A DNA stretch of 7,970 nucleotides. Origin: JBBDMX01 sp038241095 (lineage in GTDB: Bacteria; Planctomycetota; Phycisphaerae; Phycisphaerales; Phycisphaeraceae). The notes beneath the pieces are model-generated. The model did no database searches, had not been told where the DNA came from, and worked only from the letters and a program-made list of their open reading frames with translations. The position numbers and the translations under genes were made by a program. Shown in pieces: positions 4,026 to 7,970 of the stretch (position 1 is the stretch's first letter; each line of letters opens with the position of its first letter). Location of the stretch: positions 1 to 7,970 of the forward strand of contig JBBRGB010000162.1 in assembly GCA_038241095.1 (NCBI GenBank), given 5' to 3'.

Positions 4026-5966
4026 CTAACGATGGTCGTCGGTGTTGGCGACGCGGGGTTGGTCGTTGGCGGTGGCCAGCAGTTCGCCGACCTGTTGGCG
4101 TGTGGTGGCGGTGACGTTTTTGCCCGCCAGCATTTCCGCCAGTTCATCCACCCGCGCCGCGTCGGCCAGCACCGTTACCGTGGTGCGGGTTTCCTTGTCC
4201 GCCCCTTTGCCCACGACCTCCTTGGCGATGCGGAAGTGGCGGTCGGCGAAGGCGGCGATCTGCGGCAAGTGCGTGATGCACAAAACTTGATGCCGCAGCT
4301 CTTGGGACGGGCCAGCCTCGGCACGCTTGCTTGGCGACTTTCCCTTGCGAGCCTTGGTGGCGGTTTTGACAACTTCCGGCTCATCGATGACGCCACCCCG
4401 CGCCAGTTGCCGCAGCTTCTGTCCGATGACCGTGCCCATGCGCCCGCCAATGTTGGCGTCGATCTCATCAAAGACCAGCACGCTAACACGGTCGCTCTGG
4501 GCGAGGATTGATTTGAGCGCCAGCATGATGCGTGACATTTCACCGCCCGAGGCGATGCGCCGCAGCGGCCGCGCCGGCTGGCCGGGGTTGGTGCGTACCA
4601 TCATCTCGATGCGATCCGCGCCGCTGGGGCCGATCCCGGCCAACGGCCCCGTCAGCGCGGACGCATCCGTATGATCGTCCGTGTTATCAGCGTTCCCGTT
4701 GCCGCCCGTCCCACCCGCGGCGTCGGCTTCATGCTCGTCAAACGACACCTCGAAAGCCGCCTCGGTCATGCCCAGTTCCTTTAACTGCGCCTCGACCCGT
4801 GGCCGCAACCGTCCCGCCGCTTCTTTGCGCTTGGCCGTCAGTTCGCCGCCCACTTCCGCCAAGGTCGTTTCCAGTTTCCGCATCTCTTTTTCCAAGCGGC
4901 CCAAGTCCTGATCCTGCCCGCGCAACTCCTCGATGAGCCTGCCGATCTCTTGGCGATAGGCCAGCACCACCGCCAGCGGATCATCGCCGGGCACCGCGCC
5001 CTGGGCGTACTTGGCCGCCATGCGGTTGAGCGTGTTGAGCCGCGACTCGATCTCCGCCAGTTCACCGGGGTCCAAGTCCAGCCGCTCAACGTGACGACTC
5101 AACTCATACGATGCCTCCTGCAACATCAGCGTCGAGCTTCGCACCTGCTCGGCCAAATCCTTCAACCCCGCGTCCAGTTCCGCCAGTTCGGTGAGCACAT
5201 GGGTGATGGCGTGGAGCCGCTCAACGACCGCGCCCTCGGCTTCGTAGAGCGCCCCGTGGGCCGCGCCGGCGTCACGCTTGATCCGCTGCACGTTGGTCAG
5301 CAGCGTGTGTCGGCTCCGCAACGTCTCAAACTCCCCGGCGGCGACATCCGCGGCGTCAATCTCATGCGCTTGGAACTCGTAAAGCTCCAACTGCTGTCGT
5401 CGCAGCGAGCGCGAGACGGTCAGGTCGTGATGCGTTTGCCGCAACTGGCGCAGGGTCGCGTAGGACTCGCCGTATCGCTGCCGCGGCGCCATCGTTTGCC
5501 CGAAGGCGTCGAGGATCAGCAGTTGGTTTGAGGGTTTGAGCAGGTACTGGTGATCGTGCTGGCCATGCACATCGACGAGCAGTTCGGCGACGTTGCGGAG
5601 CATGGGGGCGGTGGCGGGCTGGCCGTTGATCGAGGCGCTGCTGCGGCCGGAGGCGAAAACCTTGCGGGTGATGAGCAGTTCCCCACCTGCCGCGTCATCA
5701 ACGCTCAAGTCCGCCGCTTGGGCGATCTGCCCGATGAGCCAGTCATCATGCAACTCAAACACGCCGCTGACCCGCGCCTCGGCAGCGCCGGGTCGAATCA
5801 TCTCCGCCAGCGGCCCGGTGCGCAGGCCCAAGAGGACTTCCAGCGCGCCGAGAATCAGGCTCTTGCCCGCGCCGGTCTGGCCGGTGAAGCAGTTCAAGCC
5901 CTGGGTAAAGGCGATGGTCATGTCCTCGATGACCGCCAAGTTGGCAATATGCAGTTCGCGCAGCAC
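4026..5966 (-). CDS. recN: DNA repair protein RecN
   Basis: A 646-residue SMC-like ATPase that acts in double-strand-break repair, holding DNA ends and sister chromatids. Residues 1-10 form the usual MLxxLxIxNLA start. The Walker A motif GQTGAGKS is at 29-36, and VDVHGQHDHQ (131-140) is the RecN form of the Q-loop region. A long helical coiled-coil part spans roughly 165-400. The ABC signature ASGGEMSR is at 472-479, Walker B VLVFDE at 496-501, and the H-loop VLCITHLPQ at 561-569. RecN is usually 550-570 residues. The extra length comes mainly from a Gly/Asp/Asn-rich insert at about 412-440 and a basic insert at about 524-557, between Walker B and the H-loop. The start is GTG, preceded at seven nt by a -10 box; no ATG is available before the conserved N-terminus. 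It is divergent from tRNA-Phe and followed closely by the SDR gene. No LexA box was recognised. Confidence 0.95.
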   Translation of the reverse strand: MLRELHIANLAVIEDMTIAFTQGLNCFTGQTGAGKSLILGALEVLLGLRTGPLAEMIRPGAAEARVSGVFELHDDWLIGQIAQAADLSVDDAAGGELLITRKVFASGRSSASINGQPATAPMLRNVAELLVDVHGQHDHQYLLKPSNQLLILDAFGQTMAPRQRYGESYATLRQLRQTHHDLTVSRSLRRQQLELYEFQAHEIDAADVAAGEFETLRSRHTLLTNVQRIKRDAGAAHGALYEAEGAVVERLHAITHVLTELAELDAGLKDLAEQVRSSTLMLQEASYELSRHVERLDLDPGELAEIESRLNTLNRMAAKYAQGAVPGDDPLAVVLAYRQEIGRLIEELRGQDQDLGRLEKEMRKLETTLAEVGGELTAKRKEAAGRLRPRVEAQLKELGMTEAAFEVSFDEHEADAAGGTGGNGNADNTDDHTDASALTGPLAGIGPSGADRIEMMVRTNPGQPARPLRRIASGGEMSRIMLALKSILAQSDRVSVLVFDEIDANIGGRMGTVIGQKLRQLARGGVIDEPEVVKTATKARKGKSPSKRAEAGPSQELRHQVLCITHLPQIAAFADRHFRIAKEVVGKGADKETRTTVTVLADAARVDELAEMLAGKNVTATTRQQVGELLATANDQPRVANTDDHR

Positions 5967-5973
5967 GGGTCGA

Positions 5974-5979
5974 ATTGTA
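5974..5979 (-). promoter_or_regulatory. -10 box of recN, leaderless position
   Basis: TACAAT on the minus strand ends seven nt before the GTG start at 5966, with TCGACCC between. No Shine-Dalgarno sequence and no clear -35 box were found. A leaderless GUG-initiated mRNA is predicted. Confidence 0.55.
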
Positions 5980-6014
5980 CCCGGCTCCCCGTCCCGCGCG
6001 ACCGCGGTTGCCTT

Positions 6015-6055
6015 GTCGGAGCCGACGGGCGTAAGCCCGCGGTGCCTTGTCCGAC
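6015..6055. repeat. Nested hairpin between recN and tRNA-Phe
   Basis: The inner hairpin CGGGC-GTAA-GCCCG (6026-6039) has a GNRA-type loop. It is enclosed by the outer inverted repeat GTCGGA (6015-6020) and TCCGAC (6050-6055). It lies between two divergent promoters, so it is not a terminator for either gene. It resembles the short palindromic intergenic repeats of planctomycete genomes, a resemblance recalled rather than checked. Confidence 0.45.
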
Positions 6056-6065
6056 CTGCGGCGAT

Positions 6066-6093
6066 TTGACAGACCGGCGGCGAAGCGTAAATT
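6066..6093 (+). promoter_or_regulatory. Sigma70-type promoter of tRNA-Phe
   Basis: A perfect TTGACA -35 box (6066-6071) is followed after 16 bp by TAAATT (6088-6093), which matches the -10 consensus at four of six positions. Transcription would start near 6100, about 13 nt before the mature tRNA. This is the only full consensus -35 box placed before a gene in the window. Confidence 0.65.
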
Positions 6094-6112
6094 GTGGTTC
6101 TTGAGTCCGCCC

Positions 6113-6185
6113 GGCTGGGTAGCTCAGTTGGTAGAGCGTGGCACTGAAAATGCCGAGGTCACCGGTTCGAGCCCGGTCCCAGCCA
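6113..6185 (+). tRNA. tRNA-Phe (anticodon GAA)
   Basis: The 73-nt gene folds into a standard cloverleaf. The acceptor stem is GGCTGGG (6113-6119) with CCCAGCC (6178-6184), and the discriminator is A6185. The D-arm is GCTC-AGTTGGTA-GAGC. The anticodon stem TGGCA/TGCCG has one wobble pair and encloses CTGAAAA, with anticodon GAA at 6146-6148. The T-arm is ACCGG-TTCGAGC-CCGGT. No CCA is encoded (TTG follows). It reads UUC and UUU. Confidence 0.98.
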
Positions 6186-6263
6186 TTGACAATCATCTTT
6201 CTGTTCTGACGTCTCCATCTCACCCCCGCTCAGGGCAAACGCAGGTACGACAATGACGCCGCC

Positions 6264-6290
6264 CCGCGAGCCGCGACCGTGAGGGAGCGG
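6264..6290 (+). repeat. GC-rich intergenic element with GAGCCGCGACCGTGAGGGAG core
   Basis: This segment lies between tRNA-Phe and the kelch gene. CCGC at 6271-6274 can pair with GCGG at 6287-6290. The core sequence is one I recall as a recurring intergenic motif in planctomycete genomes. Only this one copy occurs in the window, so its repeat status cannot be shown here. Confidence 0.35.
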
Positions 6291-6349
6291 ACAATTGCCC
6301 CGCGCCAAAGTCGACGGAATCCGCTTACTTCGTGCGCGGCTCATGGCCT

Positions 6350-6355
6350 TACAAT
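6350..6355 (+). promoter_or_regulatory. -10 box of the kelch gene, leaderless position
   Basis: TACAAT ends six nt before the ATG at 6362, with GCTCCC between. TTACTT at 6325-6330 is a weak -35 candidate at 19 bp. No Shine-Dalgarno sequence is present. The box supports ATG 6362 over the in-frame GTG at 6332, which lies upstream of it. Confidence 0.55.
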
Positions 6356-6361
6356 GCTCCC

Positions 6362-7630
6362 ATGACTCTGATGCGTGCCGTTGGTTGTGCCTTGCTTGCC
6401 TGTGTCGTGCTGACATGCGCAACACTGTCGGCAATGACGGTAGGGGAAGCCACCCCCGCGCTGGCTTGGCGGCGATTGGCGGACTTGCCCGTGGGAGTTT
6501 TTGACCATGCGGCGGGCGTTTCCGGGCGGAGCGTGGTCATCACCGGCGGCATCGAGCAGAGCGGCGTCACCAGTGACGTGGCGCAGATGCTGGACTTGGA
6601 TGCCGAGTCGTGGTCGCAACCGCTGAAACTGTCGCGAGGGCGGGCGTTTCATGCCCAAGTGACACTGGCCGATGGAAGGGTGCTGATCGCCGGCGGGCAG
6701 AGCGGGCAACTGCCAGCGAAGCTGACGCCCCTGGCCAGCGCGGAACTGCTGACGCCACCCTCCCCACCCAACCCCAACGCCAATGACGCGGCCCGTGACG
6801 CGACCGCCGACCATGAGCCGCCCTCATGGAAGGTCACAGCACTGCCCGATCTCCCCGAACCGGTGGCGCAACCCACGGCCCACCTATTGCCCGATGGCCG
6901 GGCCATCTTCATCGGCGGTTCGCGGGCTTCGATCTTCGATCCGGTTGGCAACAAGTGGACGCAACACATTTCACTGCGACAGAAGCGGCAGGCGCACGCC
7001 TCGGTGGTCTTGCCCGATGGTCGCGTGCTGGTGGCCGGAGGGTTGGATCGGGACAGCTTCGAGGTCGTCGATGTGTCCGCTGGTCGAAGCATGTTGTTAA
7101 GCCCGCATCTGCCGGGCCCGCGCGATGACTTGCGGGTGGCGCTGACGGAAGATGGCCGGGTGTGGGTGCTGGGTGGACAGAATTCCAAGACCGGCGACAC
7201 GGTGGAGGAGACGTGGCTGCTGACGGTGGACGGTGATCGGACGGACAAACGTGCCATGGCGGATGGGGCAGGCAACGCGAAGAGCCGTCTCGTGGCTGGG
7301 CCACCCTTGCTCATCCACGGCGGGCAGGCCGATGCGGCCTTGGGGCAACTGGGTCGCTGGGTAGTACTGGTCGGCGGCGAGTCGCAGCAAGGCGGCCACG
7401 ACACGGAGTGGGATGTGGCGCGGCTGCTGGATCGCCGCAAGCTCAAGGTCTTTGGCCTGCCGGCGCTGTCGCAGCCGCATGACGACGCGGTGGCGGTGGG
7501 CGAAGGTCATCGCGTGATCGTCTTGGGAGGCTACCTGCTTTCCCCCGCCTTCCAAGGTGCTCCGCCGACCCCGGTGGCCTCGTCACGGGTCGAGAGCCTG
7601 ACCCTGCCCGAAGCGGCCTTTGCGGAATGA
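6362..7630 (+). CDS. Secreted kelch-repeat beta-propeller protein
   Basis: A 422-residue protein of unknown function. Residues 1-24 look like a Sec signal peptide: charged start, hydrophobic core from about A6 to T21, and cleavage probably after LSA (24). The mature part is built of kelch-type units, each with a strand ending in a glycine pair. The GG pairs are at 62-63, 111-112, 185-186, 226-227, 271-272, 338-339 and 389-390. They are preceded by segments such as DGRVLIAGG and DGRVLVAGG, and often followed by a strand ending in a tryptophan (W84, W199, W285). Seven motifs suggest a seven-bladed or, with a weak one, six-bladed propeller. A Pro/Asn-rich loop at 132-155 interrupts the second and third units. 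There is no membrane anchor or enzymatic domain. Kelch propellers bind proteins or sugars, or form oxidase domains; no galactose-oxidase copper ligands were recognised. It is monocistronic, after tRNA-Phe. Confidence 0.8.
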   Translation: MTLMRAVGCALLACVVLTCATLSAMTVGEATPALAWRRLADLPVGVFDHAAGVSGRSVVITGGIEQSGVTSDVAQMLDLDAESWSQPLKLSRGRAFHAQVTLADGRVLIAGGQSGQLPAKLTPLASAELLTPPSPPNPNANDAARDATADHEPPSWKVTALPDLPEPVAQPTAHLLPDGRAIFIGGSRASIFDPVGNKWTQHISLRQKRQAHASVVLPDGRVLVAGGLDRDSFEVVDVSAGRSMLLSPHLPGPRDDLRVALTEDGRVWVLGGQNSKTGDTVEETWLLTVDGDRTDKRAMADGAGNAKSRLVAGPPLLIHGGQADAALGQLGRWVVLVGGESQQGGHDTEWDVARLLDRRKLKVFGLPALSQPHDDAVAVGEGHRVIVLGGYLLSPAFQGAPPTPVASSRVESLTLPEAAFAE

Positions 7631-7636
7631 ACAAGC

Positions 7637-7660
7637 GATTTGCGGCTTCGGCGACAAATC
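7637..7660 (+). terminator. UUCG-capped hairpin after the kelch gene
   Basis: GATTTG (7637-7642) pairs with CAAATC (7655-7660). Inside, GC-TTCG-GC forms a C(UUCG)G tetraloop, the very stable loop class, separated from the outer stem by two mismatches. It starts six nt after the TGA of the kelch gene. ATAAAATA rather than a T-run follows, so termination strength is uncertain. It overlaps the possible -35 region of the next gene. Confidence 0.4.
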
Positions 7661-7667
7661 ATAAAAT
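7640..7667 (+). promoter_or_regulatory. Possible promoter of the phosphofructokinase gene
   Basis: TAAAAT (7662-7667) matches the -10 consensus at five of six positions, with TTGCGG (7640-7645) 16 bp upstream. Transcription would start near 7674, leaving a C-rich leader of about 60 nt. AAGGA at 7719-7723 lies 11 nt before the ATG as a distant Shine-Dalgarno site. This gene therefore appears to have a normal leader. Confidence 0.4.
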
Positions 7668-7734
7668 ACGCACCCCCAACCCCGCGTAACTCTCCCCACC
7701 CACGCACACCCTCAATCCAAGGATCACACCCCCC

Positions 7735-7970
7735 ATGGCCAATGCAGCCAAAATCATCCCCGGCAACGTCGTCGTCGGTCAGTCCGGCGGGCCTACCGTC
7801 GTCATTAATTCCTCCCTCGTCGGCGTCATCGAAGGCCTGCGCGGCGCCAAGGGCATCGGCAAAGTTCTCGGTGCCCTCCACGCCGTTTCGGGCATCGTCA
7901 AGGATCAATACATCGAGTTGCAGGACATCCCCCAGGATCGTCTCGACCGCTTGGCGATGACGCCTTCGTC
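7735..7970 (+). CDS. 6-phosphofructokinase, probably PPi-dependent type (5' part only)
   Basis: The first 78 codons of a gene that runs off the window edge. The protein begins MANAAKIIPGN and continues VVVGQSGGPTVVINSSLVGV (12-31). This is the phosphate-binding loop and first helix of the phosphofructokinase family, in the form (GQSGGPT..IN) found in pyrophosphate-using and related long PFKs; ATP-PFK of E. coli has GGDAPGMN at this place. Residues 65-78 end in LAMTPSS, just where family members continue into a conserved LGSxR segment. The enzyme phosphorylates fructose 6-phosphate in glycolysis, reversibly if PPi-dependent. The donor-determining residues lie beyond the window, so PPi versus ATP use is inferred from the N-terminal style only. 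The ATG at 7735 has AAGGA 11 nt upstream. Confidence 0.88.
   Translation, partial: MANAAKIIPGNVVVGQSGGPTVVINSSLVGVIEGLRGAKGIGKVLGALHAVSGIVKDQYIELQDIPQDRLDRLAMTPS

Noticed and set aside
2562..4511. Two long plus-strand open frames (2562-3488 and 3489-4511) opposite the receiver, SDR and recN genes
   Set aside because: They run across several well-supported minus-strand genes and their gaps, lack motifs, and have no promoter or ribosome-binding signal.
1488..5966. One four-gene operon recN-SDR-receiver-hldD
   Set aside because: The receiver gene and hldD each have their own promoter-like box right before the start codon, and a hairpin and a 117-bp gap separate them. Only recN and the SDR gene are tightly spaced.
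6362..6421. Lipoprotein signal (LLAC at residues 11-14, or LTC-A at 17-20) in the kelch protein
   Set aside because: LLAC lies before the end of the hydrophobic core, and LTC has Thr at the -1 position, so neither makes a good lipobox. An ordinary Sec signal cleaved after LSA fits better.
6649..7446. Minus-strand open frame of 265 codons opposite the kelch gene
   Set aside because: It is Ser/Arg/Pro-rich, has no motif, and is explained as a shadow of the regular kelch codon pattern.
1..7970. CRISPR array, transposon, prophage, attachment site or defence island
   Set aside because: No regularly spaced repeats, transposase or integrase motifs, or phage proteins were found. The two tRNA genes have no integrase gene beside them and no duplicated 3' end that I can see.

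Overview
The window reads as ordinary chromosomal DNA from a GC-rich Gram-negative bacterium. A member of the Planctomycetota, perhaps the class Phycisphaerae, fits best. The pointers are a full HldD (an LPS heptose epimerase), tRNA genes without an encoded CCA end, few Shine-Dalgarno sites, TACAAT-like -10 boxes placed directly before start codons, short dispersed intergenic repeats, and the sequence style of the RecN, receiver-like and phosphofructokinase proteins. This assignment is inference; the window holds no rRNA or other decisive marker.

Layout, left to right. A tRNA-Ser(UGA) gene lies on the minus strand (78-164). It diverges from a UroD-superfamily gene on the plus strand (344-1324). 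A repeat-bearing convergent gap follows (1325-1487). Next come four minus-strand genes, listed here in transcription order from right to left: recN (5966-4026), an atypical SDR gene 36 bp behind it (3989-3000), a degenerate response-regulator receiver gene (2945-2580), and an HldD-like ADP-heptose epimerase gene (2462-1488). To the right of recN, and divergent from it, are a tRNA-Phe(GAA) gene with a good sigma70-type promoter (6113-6185), a secreted seven-motif kelch-type protein gene (6362-7630), and the 5' end of a 6-phosphofructokinase gene of the PPi-dependent type (7735 to the window edge).

The genes do not form one pathway. They cover DNA repair (recN), envelope sugar biosynthesis (hldD), glycolysis (the PFK gene), translation (two tRNAs) and several genes of unknown substrate. 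Only recN and the SDR gene look co-transcribed. The receiver and hldD genes each have their own promoter-like box, and a hairpin separates the SDR gene from the receiver gene.

The most notable pattern is regulatory. Five of the seven protein genes have a TAnnnT -10 box ending exactly 6 or 7 nt before the start codon, which predicts leaderless mRNAs. The gene inside the likely operon (SDR) and the PFK gene instead have purine-rich ribosome-binding sites. Short repeats and hairpins fill most intergenic gaps. I see no CRISPR array, transposase, phage gene, toxin-antitoxin pair or defence system, and no convincing new multi-gene system.
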